Shown here piece after piece: positions 27,965-35,646 of a DNA stretch of 52,164 nt. The stretch's first letter is position 1, and every line of letters begins with the position of its first letter. The notes beneath the pieces were generated by a model that saw only the letters and a list, made by a program, of their open reading frames with translations, did no database searches and was not told where the DNA came from. A program made the position numbers and the translations under genes. Source of the stretch: an uncultured Oscillospiraceae bacterium (lineage in GTDB: Bacteria; Bacillota; Clostridia; Oscillospirales; Ruminococcaceae); NCBI GenBank assembly GCA_900547455.1, contig URGV01000012.1:1-52164 (forward strand), in the 5' to 3' direction.

Positions 27965-28723
27965 TTAGTAGATGTTGCGCCCGCTGAAGATTTCGATCAT
28001 CTCGCGGCGCAGGTTGTTCATAATTTCCAGGCGCGTCTGCGGCGGCAGCTCGTAGACGTCGGTTTTAAACAGATAGTTTTGCAGGTCGATCTCCTTGACC
28101 ATCATCTTGGTGTGGAACAGGTTTGCGTCGTAGACGTTGATGTCCACCGCGTCATAGCGGCGCAGCGTCTGCGGGTTGATGTAGTCCTGGATGGAGGTGA
28201 CCGGGTGGTCCAGAAACAGCTTGTGGCCGTTGACGTCGCGGGTAAATCCGCGCACCCGGTAGTCCATGGTGATGATGTCCGAGTCGAACGAGCCGATCAG
28301 GTAGTCCAGGGTGGACAGCGGGGTGATGGCCCCGCAGGTGGCCACGTCGATGTCCACCCGGAAGGTGGCAAGGCAGGTTTCCGGATGATATTCCGGGTAG
28401 GTGTGCACCGTCACATGGCTCTTGTCCAGGTGGGCCAGCTGGGTTTCTCCCACCGGGATCATCGAGCCCTCGGCAATCAGGATGGTGACCGAGGCACCCT
28501 GCGGGTCATAGTCCTGGCGGGCGATGTTGAGCACCTGCGCGCCGATCATGTCGGTCAGGGTGGTGAGGATGTTGGTCAGGCGCTCCGAATTGTATTGCTC
28601 GTCGATATAAGAGATATAGTCCCGCTGCTCCCGCGGGGTCTTGGCGTAGCAGACATCATAGATGTTAAAGCTCAGCGCCTTTGTCAGGTTGTTAAAGCCG
28701 TACAGCTTTAATTTTTCACCCAT
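27965..28723 (-). CDS. speD: S-adenosylmethionine decarboxylase proenzyme
   Basis: Pyruvoyl enzyme of the longer Escherichia coli-type class, 252 aa. It supplies the aminopropyl donor for SpeE. Self-cleavage should occur at Lys101-Ser102 in [17 protein letters not shown], making Ser102 the pyruvoyl group; a catalytic Cys lies in VATCGAITP. The ATG at 28723 has AAAGGAG 8 nt upstream. An in-frame ATG at 29017 would run through the structured upstream RNA region and is rejected. It is the first gene of the polyamine operon. Confidence 0.94.
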   Translation of the reverse strand: MGEKLKLYGFNNLTKALSFNIYDVCYAKTPREQRDYISYIDEQYNSERLTNILTTLTDMIGAQVLNIARQDYDPQGASVTILIAEGSMIPVGETQLAHLDKSHVTVHTYPEYHPETCLATFRVDIDVATCGAITPLSTLDYLIGSFDSDIITMDYRVRGFTRDVNGHKLFLDHPVTSIQDYINPQTLRRYDAVDINVYDANLFHTKMMVKEIDLQNYLFKTDVYELPPQTRLEIMNNLRREMIEIFSGRNIY

Positions 28724-28745
28724 CTCCTCAGCTCCTTTGTGTGCT

Positions 28746-28781
28746 TTGTCCTGTGGTTTGGACAACGAATATTTCGGACAA
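28746..28781 (-). promoter_or_regulatory. Repeats upstream of speD ribosome binding site
   Basis: TTGTCC occurs twice on the minus strand 16 bp apart (28781-28776 and 28765-28760), and the second forms an inverted repeat with GGACAA (28751-28746). This could be a protein operator or a small RNA hairpin just before the speD start. No strong promoter is visible between the terminator at 28801 and speD. Confidence 0.45.
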
Positions 28782-28800
28782 ATTGTCTTTTTCCGGCAAT

Positions 28801-28846
28801 AAAAAAACGCAAGCAGCGGCGCTTTTCGCGTACCATTGCTTGCGTA
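28801..28846 (-). terminator. Terminator between the upstream RNA and speD
   Basis: On the minus strand ACGCAAGCA pairs with TGCTTGCGT, with an inner GCGAAAAGC hairpin, followed by seven T residues (28807-28801). It could end the upstream RNA or act as an attenuator of the operon. Confidence 0.85.
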
Positions 28847-29184
28847 AAAATCCCTGTTATGGTTGACTGGATGCAAAAAAGGTGTCGAACCAATGACGGC
28901 ACACCTAGGGTGTGCGGGCATCCCGAAGGGACTACAGAGATCAGAGTCTATATAGCAAATACTCACTTTTACTACTCTTATTGACCGTTTCACAAGTTGA
29001 TGTACGAGTTGACGCACCGGTTATAAAGTAACCAACTTATAAAATTTGAGCTTTTAACTCAATCAATAACGGCGACGCTTGTCACCAATCGGCAGTTGAC
29101 CCGGCTGTCCGTATGGCCTTAACCCGCGCTCGGGTGGTCAGGAAATATTTGCATGGAACCTCTGTTAACCTTTGCATCCCATAC
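28801..29184 (-). ncRNA. Unclassified structured RNA or long leader upstream of speD
   Basis: A transcription unit with its own strong promoter and terminator and no convincing ORF. The predicted 5' end GGGATGCAAAGG (29180-29169) can pair with CC(TTT)TTTGCATCC near the 3' end (28882-28869), closing the molecule. Internal hairpins include ACCCG-AGCG-CGGGT (29135-29122), TTGAG with CTCAA (29062-29046), TTATAAGT with ACTTTATAA, and GCACACC-CTA-GGTGTGC (28915-28899). The last competes with AGGTGT pairing to ACACCT (28906-28880). A second ATGCAAA (29154-29148) competes for the same 3' strand. It does not show tmRNA, RNase P, SRP, 6S, T-box or SAM-riboswitch signatures that I know. raiA RNA or a polyamine-responsive leader are ideas to test. 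Confidence 0.6.
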
Positions 29185-29190
29185 AGCTAT

Positions 29191-29219
29191 ACTATAACTG
29201 ATTTTGTTTTTGTTGTCAA
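29191..29219 (-). promoter_or_regulatory. Strong promoter of the speD-upstream RNA
   Basis: Minus-strand TTGACA (29219-29214) and TATAGT (29196-29191), spaced exactly 17 bp. The predicted start is near 29184-29180, at the first base of the closing stem. Confidence 0.8.
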
Positions 29220-29262
29220 TGCGCTTTTGGAAATTTGTGAAAAAAACATCGAAAAGCGGCGG

Positions 29263-29724
29263 CTACTGTTCATAAACCATCTTTTCCTCGGTCCAGCTCT
29301 CAAGCGTCTGGGCAAGCTGCCGGGCATAAGCCTTTGCCTTGGGCAGGCTGTGGTCCAGATAGTTGCCGCACTCGATGCGGGTAGAACCAGGAATCTCTCC
29401 CTCGAAGGTTTTGATAAATTCGCAGGTTTCCTGCACCAGCTCGATGGCGCGCGCCTTGGAGACGCGGTCGCGGGTGATAAAGTAAAATCCGGTGCGGCAG
29501 CCCATCGGCCCGACATAGATGATGTTGTCCGAGTCCGCGCTGTTGCGCACATAGGTGGCGAACAGGTGCTCGAAGGTGTGCAGGCCGTCGTTTTCCAGAT
29601 AGACGCCGGCGTTTGGAACCACCATGCGAATGTCGTAGGTGACCGCGTCGCCGTCGATGCGGGAGACATACATCCCCGGCTTTAATTTGTCGTGGTTGAC
29701 ACAGAAGCTCTCGATTCGTTTCAT
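29263..29724 (-). CDS. luxS: S-ribosylhomocysteine lyase LuxS
   Basis: Metalloenzyme that splits S-ribosylhomocysteine to homocysteine and the AI-2 precursor, 153 aa, normal length. Metal ligands His49 and His53 and the catalytic Glu52 are in HTFEHLFATYVR. The catalytic Cys76 is in VGPMGCRTGFY, and the third metal ligand is in IECGNYLDH. The ATG at 29724 has GAGGAGG 8 nt upstream. It lies 16 nt after mtnN, whose product makes its substrate, so the pair is an S-adenosylhomocysteine recycling operon. Confidence 0.96.
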   Translation of the reverse strand: MKRIESFCVNHDKLKPGMYVSRIDGDAVTYDIRMVVPNAGVYLENDGLHTFEHLFATYVRNSADSDNIIYVGPMGCRTGFYFITRDRVSKARAIELVQETCEFIKTFEGEIPGSTRIECGNYLDHSLPKAKAYARQLAQTLESWTEEKMVYEQ

Positions 29725-29740
29725 GCAGGCTTCCTCCTCT

Positions 29741-30436
29741 TTATTTGGTCTGGGCCAGCATCTGGATGACGATGCTGGCGGAGTGGCGGGCGGCGACCTC
29801 CTCAAAATTGGTGGCGGAGTCGGCCGCTTCTTCGTCAGCGTTGTCGCTCATGGTGCGGATGATGACGAATGGAATCTCATTGACGGTGCAGGTGTGGCCG
29901 ATGGCTGCGCCCTCCATCTCGACACACATGGGGTGGAAGCTCTCGACAATGCGGTTTTTGACCTCGGAGGACTCGATGAACTGGTCGCCGCTGGCAATCT
30001 TGCCGGCAAAACAGCAGGAGGAGCCGTGATCGATCTGCTGGAAGGCTTCGACCGCTGCTTCCGTAAGCGATTCGCTTGCATAGATGCCGTCGATGTACGG
30101 CGGGTAGTCCTGCAAAAAGCCGGCGTTATAGTCGTGATAGCACAGCTCGCGGGAAACCACCACGTCCAGCACCTTCAGGTCGGGATGGACCGCCCCGGCG
30201 ATGCCGGTATTGATAATTGCCTCGACCTCAAAGCGGTCGATCATCATCTGGGCGGTGATGGCGGCGTTGACCTTGCCGATGCCGCAGACCGCGATCACCG
30301 CGTCCTGCCCGCACAGCAGGCCCTCCCAGAAGGTCAGGCGGCCAATCTTAATTTCACACAGGTCCTCCATCTGCCCTTTTAGCAGTTCCGCCTCGGACGG
30401 CATTGCGCCGATGATGCCCCATTTCATAGTTTTCAT
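29741..30436 (-). CDS. mtnN: 5'-methylthioadenosine/S-adenosylhomocysteine nucleosidase
   Basis: Hydrolyses methylthioadenosine and S-adenosylhomocysteine, 231 aa. Seen are GIIGAMPSEAELL, VCGIGKVNAA, NTGIAGAV, FAGKIASGDQFI, VEMEGAAIGH with the ribose-binding Glu, and RTMSDNAD with the catalytic Asp. The start is ambiguous between ATGs at 30436 and 30427, both near a GGAAAGG site. It feeds LuxS directly and clears the SpeE by-product, linking it to the downstream polyamine operon. Confidence 0.95.
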   Translation of the reverse strand: MKTMKWGIIGAMPSEAELLKGQMEDLCEIKIGRLTFWEGLLCGQDAVIAVCGIGKVNAAITAQMMIDRFEVEAIINTGIAGAVHPDLKVLDVVVSRELCYHDYNAGFLQDYPPYIDGIYASESLTEAAVEAFQQIDHGSSCCFAGKIASGDQFIESSEVKNRIVESFHPMCVEMEGAAIGHTCTVNEIPFVIIRTMSDNADEEAADSATNFEEVAARHSASIVIQMLAQTK

Positions 30437-30492
30437 CTTCCTTTCCTGTATCCTTGTCAATTGATCGGTTTTGTTCGCGTTGCGATGAGGCT

Positions 30493-30521
30493 ATTATACC
30501 ACAGTTTTTGGGAGAAGACAA
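30493..30521 (-). promoter_or_regulatory. mtnN-luxS promoter
   Basis: Minus-strand TTGTCT (30521-30516) and TATAAT (30498-30493) are spaced 17 bp. The -35 overlaps the T tract of the preceding terminator. Confidence 0.65.
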
Positions 30522-30554
30522 AAAACTTTCGCCCGGCAGGGGCGAAAGTTTTTT
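30520..30554. terminator. Terminator of the CofE-like gene
   Basis: A perfect 15-bp stem (30520-30534 with 30540-30554) with a GGGCG core and six T residues. It begins 5 nt after the stop codon. Confidence 0.9.
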
Positions 30555-30558
30555 AGCC

Positions 30559-31749
30559 TTATTTTGTATAGTTGTCAAAATAACCCTGAATCAAAACGAT
30601 GGGGGTGCCCTTGTCGCCCGAGCCGGAGGTCAGGTCGGCCAGCGAGCCGATCAGGTCGGTCAGGCGGCGCGGCGTGGTGCCCTGGGAGACCATCTGGCCC
30701 TTAAGGTCCGCGTCCTTGTTGCGGATGTATGCGGAGATGGCGTCCTTGAGCGCGTCGCCGCTGAGGTGCGCGAAGTTGTTGTCCGCCAGATATTTGAGCT
30801 TGACCTCGTTGGGGGTTCCTTCCAGGCCGGGGGTGTAGGCCGGGGAGACAACCGGGTCGGCCAGCTCCCAGATCTTGCCGACCGGGTCCTTGAAGGCGCC
30901 GTCGCCGTAGACCATGACCTCGATGTTTTTGCCGGTCTGCTCCTTGAGAGAGGCGGCTACCCTGGCCACAAACTGGTCGCAGTCCTTCGGGAAGAGCTTG
31001 ACCGTCTCCTCGGTGGCCTTGTTGGAGCCGAGCAGGCCGTAGCTGGGGTTGCAGCCGCTGCCATCCACCGGCTGGGTCAGGATGTCGTCCAGCCCCAGCA
31101 CGACCGAAGCGCCAGCGTTCTGCAGGATGCGCTTGGTGCGGCGGCGGGTGTGGATGTCGCAGCACAGCACCTTGTCGGTGTACTGGAGGATGGTCTTGGG
31201 GTTGTTGGAGAGGACGATCTCCACCTCGGCCCCGTTTTCCCTGATGAGCTCGGAGTAGAACTCCACATAGTCCACGCCGGTGAAGGGGTGCAGCACCTTG
31301 CCGAACAGCGCGCGGTACTGCGCTTCGGTCAGGGTGTCGCTGTAGGGGTTGACCCCCTTCTCGTCGAGCAGGTCCTCATCGATCAGGTGGTTGCCGACCT
31401 CGTCGGCGGGGAAGCTGAGCATCAGCACGATTTTCTTTGCGCCACGCGCGATACCTTTTAAGCAGACCGAAAAGCGGTTGCGGCTCAGGATGGGGAAGAT
31501 GACGCCGACCGTTTCTCCGCCCAGCTTGGCGCGGACGTCGGCGGCAATTTGGTCGATGTGGGCATAGTTGCCCTGGGCGCGTGCAACCACCGCTTCGGTG
31601 ACCGCGACGACATCCCGGTCGTGCAGCGAAAAGCCCTCCGATTTGCTTGCGGCCAGAACCGAGTCGACCACGATCTGCGCAAGGTCGTCTCCCTGCCGGA
31701 TGATGGGCGCACGCACGCCTCTGGAGATGGTGCCTACCAGTCTTTCCAT
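30559..31749 (-). CDS. CofE-like (F420-0:gamma-glutamyl ligase family) protein
   Basis: A 396-aa soluble protein that resembles the CofE ligase family found widely in Clostridia that do not make coenzyme F420. Visible are IIRQGDDLAQIVVDSV, the DRDVVAVTEAVVARAQGNY segment typical of the family, FPILSRNRFS, and VMVYGDGAFKDPVGKIWELADP. In true CofE the enzyme adds glutamate to F420-0 with GTP. No other F420 gene is in the window, so the substrate is unknown. The start at 31749 is preferred over 31764 because GAGGG precedes it by 8 nt. Confidence 0.72.
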   Translation of the reverse strand: MERLVGTISRGVRAPIIRQGDDLAQIVVDSVLAASKSEGFSLHDRDVVAVTEAVVARAQGNYAHIDQIAADVRAKLGGETVGVIFPILSRNRFSVCLKGIARGAKKIVLMLSFPADEVGNHLIDEDLLDEKGVNPYSDTLTEAQYRALFGKVLHPFTGVDYVEFYSELIRENGAEVEIVLSNNPKTILQYTDKVLCCDIHTRRRTKRILQNAGASVVLGLDDILTQPVDGSGCNPSYGLLGSNKATEETVKLFPKDCDQFVARVAASLKEQTGKNIEVMVYGDGAFKDPVGKIWELADPVVSPAYTPGLEGTPNEVKLKYLADNNFAHLSGDALKDAISAYIRNKDADLKGQMVSQGTTPRRLTDLIGSLADLTSGSGDKGTPIVLIQGYFDNYTK

Positions 31750-31815
31750 AAATAGATCCCTCATTTTCTCAATCAGTGTTTTCTTTGTGTAACAGGAAGG
31801 AATGTTTCTCCCTTT

Positions 31816-31844
31816 ATTATAATCGAAATGCGGCGAAAAGTAAA
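31816..31844 (-). promoter_or_regulatory. Promoter of the CofE-like gene
   Basis: Minus-strand TTTACT (31844-31839) and TATAAT (31821-31816), spaced 17 bp. Confidence 0.6.
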
Positions 31845-31871
31845 ATAAAATTTTGAGAAAAAGTGTGTCCC

Positions 31872-32396
31872 TCAGCAGTTCCAGTCGATCTTGACCGGAT
31901 TGGGTTCGTCCGGCACGGCGGCTACCTGCAGCGAGGCGAGGATGTTCTCAAATTCCGCATCGGCAAGCCGGTCGTAGGTCTGGGCGGTTTCGGTGAGCCC
32001 CACCTGATGGTAGGCGCTGGCCGCCGCGCTGTAGAAGCTAAAGCCCAGGGCGTTGGTCGGGGTTTGGATGACCGCGCAGGCGACCGAGAGTGCCCGCGAC
32101 GCCGCCTGGGCGATGGGGTCTGTCTCTGAACGCGCCGCGTTGGAGGCCTCCTTTAACAGCGGCTTGAGCTCTTTAAGGGGAAGGCGGCCAGCAAGGTGGG
32201 CCCGCACCCCCTCGATTGCCCGGGAAAAGGGCGCGCTGTCGCCGCCATGCGCGGTGAGGATGGGCAGGTCGTGGGCCGCGACATAGTCCACCGCCCAGGC
32301 GGCGAGGGTTTGTTTGTTCTGCGTTTCAATCAGGCGCATCAGCTTTTGGACGGTGGGATGGTCGGCGCTGCCGAGCATCTTGCGCAGTTTTGGCAT
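31872..32396 (-). CDS. Imm5-like putative immunity protein
   Basis: A 174-aa, mainly helical soluble protein. It begins MPKLRKMLGSADHPTVQKLMRLIETQNK and ends EPNPVKIDWNC; both ends, and the central QTPTNALGFSFYSAAA, match what I remember of the family named putative immunity protein (Imm5-like). Such proteins protect against polymorphic toxins in some contexts, but many occur alone. No toxin gene is adjacent. AAAGGAG lies 8 nt before the ATG. It follows the esterase gene by 21 nt on the same strand. Confidence 0.72.
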   Translation of the reverse strand: MPKLRKMLGSADHPTVQKLMRLIETQNKQTLAAWAVDYVAAHDLPILTAHGGDSAPFSRAIEGVRAHLAGRLPLKELKPLLKEASNAARSETDPIAQAASRALSVACAVIQTPTNALGFSFYSAAASAYHQVGLTETAQTYDRLADAEFENILASLQVAAVPDEPNPVKIDWNC

Positions 32397-32417
32397 AGGG
32401 ATTGGCTCCTTTCAGTT

Positions 32418-33113
32418 TCAGCGTTTGTTTGGTGGGAAATCCAGCCAGGCCAGCGCCTTCTCCCAGCGCGGGAGGGCGGGGGCAAAGTGCCCGCCGGGAT
32501 TCCACTCGAGGACGGTGTTTTCGTTCCCCAGCGACTGGGCGAGCAGGCCGGCGCTCTGCCGGGTGGCGTCCCCCACCGCCCGCATGACGGCGGGGCCGCT
32601 CTTCTCCTCTTTTTTGCCGAGGGAGAGATAGACCCGCTGGGGTGGCTTCGGGGCGTGTTCCTTTAAAAAGTTCACCCAGCCTGGGTACCACAGCGAGCCG
32701 GACAGACAGGCGCACTGGGAAAAGCTGCTGCAACGGCAGACGGCCCACAGCGCAAACAGTCCGCCCAGCGAGTAGCCGAGGACGCTGTTCTGCGCCGGGT
32801 TCAGCGCAAACCGCGCCGCAAGGGCGGGCAGCAGCTCCCCCTCGACCCAGCGCAGAAAGGCGGGCGCGCCGCCCAGCACACTGCCGTCGGCAAAGGGCCT
32901 GCCGCCCTGCAGGGTGGGCGCGGGCCAGGGGGTGAAGTCGATCTCCCAGTCGGCTTCGGGACTGACAAACAGCCGGTTGGGGGAAAGTGCCCCCAGCTGC
33001 GGCAGCAGCTCCGAGGCCGAGCCGCAGCAGCACAGGGACAGCGCAAAGGGCCCCGTCCCTTCGGGCACCCAGAGGGTGCAGCGGCGCCCGGCGATGGTTT
33101 GATCGAGCAGCAT
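32418..33113 (-). CDS. Alpha/beta-hydrolase, esterase family
   Basis: A 231-aa serine esterase-like protein. The nucleophile elbow is VLGYSLGGLFALWA, and the likely catalytic His is in WNPGGHFAPALP. The layout resembles IroE and other small siderophore or S-formylglutathione-type esterases. It has no signal peptide, so it should be cytoplasmic. It is the middle gene of a three-gene minus-strand unit (33563 to 31872). The substrate is unknown. Confidence 0.75.
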   Translation of the reverse strand: MLLDQTIAGRRCTLWVPEGTGPFALSLCCCGSASELLPQLGALSPNRLFVSPEADWEIDFTPWPAPTLQGGRPFADGSVLGGAPAFLRWVEGELLPALAARFALNPAQNSVLGYSLGGLFALWAVCRCSSFSQCACLSGSLWYPGWVNFLKEHAPKPPQRVYLSLGKKEEKSGPAVMRAVGDATRQSAGLLAQSLGNENTVLEWNPGGHFAPALPRWEKALAWLDFPPNKR

Positions 33114-33131
33114 GGCAGCAGCCCCCTTTCT

Positions 33132-33563
33132 TTAAAATGAATCCTGGCAATCCGCTTCCCTCTCCCAGCACAGCGCATAGGAGCCGCTTGCGCCCATCAT
33201 CTGGACGGTAGCGGTGTAGCGCCTGCCCTTCTGGGCGGTGAGGGTGGCGGCGGAAAGATGTTCGTCCAGTGTCAGCAGCAGACCGGTCCCGCTTTCCCGA
33301 ATCTCGACGGCGAGCTCACCGCTGCTTAGGTTCATCTCCAGCTGCAGGCGATACGAGAGCCCAGCGCGCAGCGGCAGCCGCCAGCGCTCCCAGCCGCGGC
33401 AGCCGGAAAAGCGCGCTTCAATCCGGTTGTGCTGGGTGCGGAAGGGAAAGCCGCCCGCATACAACAGGGCAATCCGGGAGCTGACAGGCAAATAGCCGCC
33501 GGCGTAGAAAAAGTACAGCGCCGCTGCCAGCAGCGCGAGGGTCAGAATCTGTGCAAGGGTCAT
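33132..33563 (-). CDS. Membrane-anchored hypothetical protein
   Basis: A 143-aa protein with one N-terminal membrane segment (LAQILTLALLAAALYFFYAGGYL) and an outward domain rich in beta strands (RLQLEMNLSSGELAVEIRESG, RYTATVQMMGASGSYALCWE). The domain looks like a small beta-sandwich of the kind that senses or binds at the cell surface, but I do not recognise a family. AAAGGAGGG precedes the ATG. The esterase follows after 18 nt. Confidence 0.65.
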   Translation of the reverse strand: MTLAQILTLALLAAALYFFYAGGYLPVSSRIALLYAGGFPFRTQHNRIEARFSGCRGWERWRLPLRAGLSYRLQLEMNLSSGELAVEIRESGTGLLLTLDEHLSAATLTAQKGRRYTATVQMMGASGSYALCWEREADCQDSF

Positions 33564-33631
33564 GGACTTCCCTCCTTTTCGGATGTTGTCTTCATTGTAG
33601 CACGCGCGCCCGTCCTTGGCAAGACAGCCGC

Positions 33632-33661
33632 TTGACAGCCGGCCCTTTCCTTTTGTATACT
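33632..33661 (+). promoter_or_regulatory. Promoter of the tandem acetyltransferase unit
   Basis: TTGACA (33632-33637) and TATACT (33656-33661), spaced 18 bp. The gene starts 35 nt later. Confidence 0.65.
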
Positions 33662-33695
33662 AAAGCAAAACAAAAAACAGGGGAGGAATGAACGA

Positions 33696-34799
33696 ATGAA
33701 GGAGCTGCAAACACAGCGCCTGCTGCTGCGGGACTTTTCGATGGAGGACTTGGACGACTTTTACACCTACTGTGCCGACCCGGACGTGGGAATCCACGCG
33801 GGCTGGCCGGCGCACCAGAATAAGGAACAGAGCGAGAAGGTGCTGCGCCGGATGATGGAGAGCGGGGAATATTGGGCGGTGTGCGAGCGGGAGAGCGGGC
33901 GCAACATCGGGCTTGTTCGCCTGCACCCGGACGAGCGCCGCAAACGCAGCCCGCAAAACGCGCTGGCGATGAGCTACCTGCTGGCCAAGGAGCAGTGGGG
34001 CAAGGGCTACATGACCGAGGCGCTGCGGGAGGTGCTGCGCCACGCCTTTGAGGAGATGGGGCTTGCGCTCATCAGCGTCTACCGCTTTTCCTACAACGAG
34101 CGCAGCGCGCGGGTGATGGAAAAGCTGGGCTTTGTCTATGAAGGCACGCTGCGCCAGTGCACCGAGCGGTTTGACGGGCAGCTGCTGGACGTGCTGTGCT
34201 TTTCGCTGAGCCGGGAGGAGTATGAACGGGCACAGCATCCGCGCTCGACGGTGCCGCGCATCGAGACTGAGCGCCTTGTCCTGCGCGGTTTTACGATGGA
34301 CGACCTTGCGGACTTTAACGCCTACTGCCAAAACCCGGACGTGGGCCCCAACGCAGGCTGGCCGCCGCACCAAAGCCTTGAGGAGAGCGGAGAAGTGCTG
34401 CGCAGCTTCATCCAGGGCGGGCAGGTCTGGGCCATCTGCGAGCGGGAGAGCGGCAGGGTGATCGGTTCGCTCGGCCTGCACCCGGACAAGCGCCGCGACC
34501 TCGATTTTTCATCCTGCCGGATGCTCGGCTATGCCCTGGCAAAATCCAGCTGGGGACACGGCTACATGACCGAGGCGGTGCGGGCGGCGCTGCGGTACGC
34601 CTTTGAGGAAGTTCGATTGCAGCTGGTGACCGTTTACCACTTTGCCTACAATCAACGCAGCCGCCGGGTAATTGAGAAGGCGGGCTTTGTCAGCGAGGGC
34701 ACGCTGCGGCGGGCCTTTGTCCGCTATGACGGAAGGATTTTTGACGAGTGCTGCTACTCGATGACAAGGGACGAGTGGCAGAAGGTGCAGGAAAGGTAG
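33696..34799 (+). CDS. Tandem GNAT (RimJ/RimL-type) N-acetyltransferase
   Basis: A 367-aa fusion of two homologous acetyltransferase domains (about 1-178 and 184-367). The repeated landmarks are TQRLLLRDFSMEDLDDF and TERLVLRGFTMDDLADF at the starts, and the acetyl-CoA loops QWGKGYMTEALREVLRHAFEE and SWGHGYMTEAVRAALRYAFEE. Both keep the pyrophosphate-binding loop, so both may be active. Family members acetylate ribosomal proteins, amino acids or drugs; the substrate here is unknown. GGGGAGG precedes the ATG. The nucleotidyltransferase gene follows after 7 nt. Confidence 0.88.
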   Translation: MKELQTQRLLLRDFSMEDLDDFYTYCADPDVGIHAGWPAHQNKEQSEKVLRRMMESGEYWAVCERESGRNIGLVRLHPDERRKRSPQNALAMSYLLAKEQWGKGYMTEALREVLRHAFEEMGLALISVYRFSYNERSARVMEKLGFVYEGTLRQCTERFDGQLLDVLCFSLSREEYERAQHPRSTVPRIETERLVLRGFTMDDLADFNAYCQNPDVGPNAGWPPHQSLEESGEVLRSFIQGGQVWAICERESGRVIGSLGLHPDKRRDLDFSSCRMLGYALAKSSWGHGYMTEAVRAALRYAFEEVRLQLVTVYHFAYNQRSRRVIEKAGFVSEGTLRRAFVRYDGRIFDECCYSMTRDEWQKVQER

Positions 34800-34806
34800 G
34801 CGAACC

Positions 34807-35616
34807 ATGGAGCGGGCGATTGCGCGGATGAGCCAAAGCATATGCGACCTTTTGGAAGGCAGCATGCAGGTGCTCTACCTCTACGGATCGGTGACGATGG
34901 ACGATTTTCAGCCCGGCTGGAGCGACATCGACCTGGTCTGCTTTGCCGGCAGCGCGCTGGCCGAGGAGCAGGCGCAGAAACTGCTGACGCTGCGGCAGCA
35001 GCTTTTACAGCAGGAGCCGGGCAACCCCTATTACCGCAGCTTTGAGGGAGTCATCGTTTCGCTGGCGGAATTTTTGTCCGGCCATTTTACCCGGGTGGTC
35101 TACTGGGGTACCAGCGGCCAGCGGATTTTATCCAGCTGTCCCTTCGACGCCTTTGCCCGGTACGAGCTGCTGAACACCGGGCGGCTGGTGGCGGGGGAGG
35201 ACATCCGGGATCAGCTGACGCCGCCCACCTACAGCCAGCTGCGGCAGGAGATTATCCGGCACGACAGGGCCATCCGAAGCTACGCGGTGCAGACAGACGG
35301 GACGCTCTACTCCTGCGGCTGGCTGCTGGACATCGCCCGCGGCATCTACACCCTGCGCACCGGCGAGGTCATCGCCAAGACAAAGGCCGGGGAGTGGGCG
35401 CTGCAGCAGGGGCTTTGCCCGGTGGAAAAGGAGCTGGAGCGGGCGCTGCAAGTGCGCCGCAGCCCGCTGCTTTACCGGGACCAGCCAGAAGTCAAACGCT
35501 GGCTTTGTACACTGGGACCGGCGGTGCAGCGCTTTGCAGATGTGCCGGAAAAGGAGATTGCCCGCTCCCAGCGGGAGCAGCCGAAGGGAATATTGGAATC
35601 GACTTGCTGCGAATGA
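34807..35616 (+). CDS. Nucleotidyltransferase, aminoglycoside-adenylyltransferase-like
   Basis: A 269-aa protein with an N-terminal NTP-transferase domain carrying GS (27-28) and the metal pair Asp40/Asp42 in LYGSVTMDDFQPGWSDIDLV. A helical C-terminal half (DIARGIYTLRTGEVIAKTKAGEWALQ) matches the layout of AadA-like enzymes, with the Lys-rich GEVIAKTKAGEWA segment typical of that group. Adenylylation of streptomycin-type drugs is known for relatives but is not shown here. It is co-transcribed with the tandem acetyltransferase. Confidence 0.8.
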   Translation: MERAIARMSQSICDLLEGSMQVLYLYGSVTMDDFQPGWSDIDLVCFAGSALAEEQAQKLLTLRQQLLQQEPGNPYYRSFEGVIVSLAEFLSGHFTRVVYWGTSGQRILSSCPFDAFARYELLNTGRLVAGEDIRDQLTPPTYSQLRQEIIRHDRAIRSYAVQTDGTLYSCGWLLDIARGIYTLRTGEVIAKTKAGEWALQQGLCPVEKELERALQVRRSPLLYRDQPEVKRWLCTLGPAVQRFADVPEKEIARSQREQPKGILESTCCE

Positions 35617-35646
35617 ACGATCAGACAAAGGAAAAAGGAGAACGAT

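Noticed and set aside
28869..29180. tmRNA (ssrA) in the region upstream of speD
   Set aside because: Length, closing stem and a TTCGA loop are suggestive, but there is no tag frame ending in two alanines, no G-U alanine identity pair, no conserved 5' GGATTCGAC segment and no CCA end.
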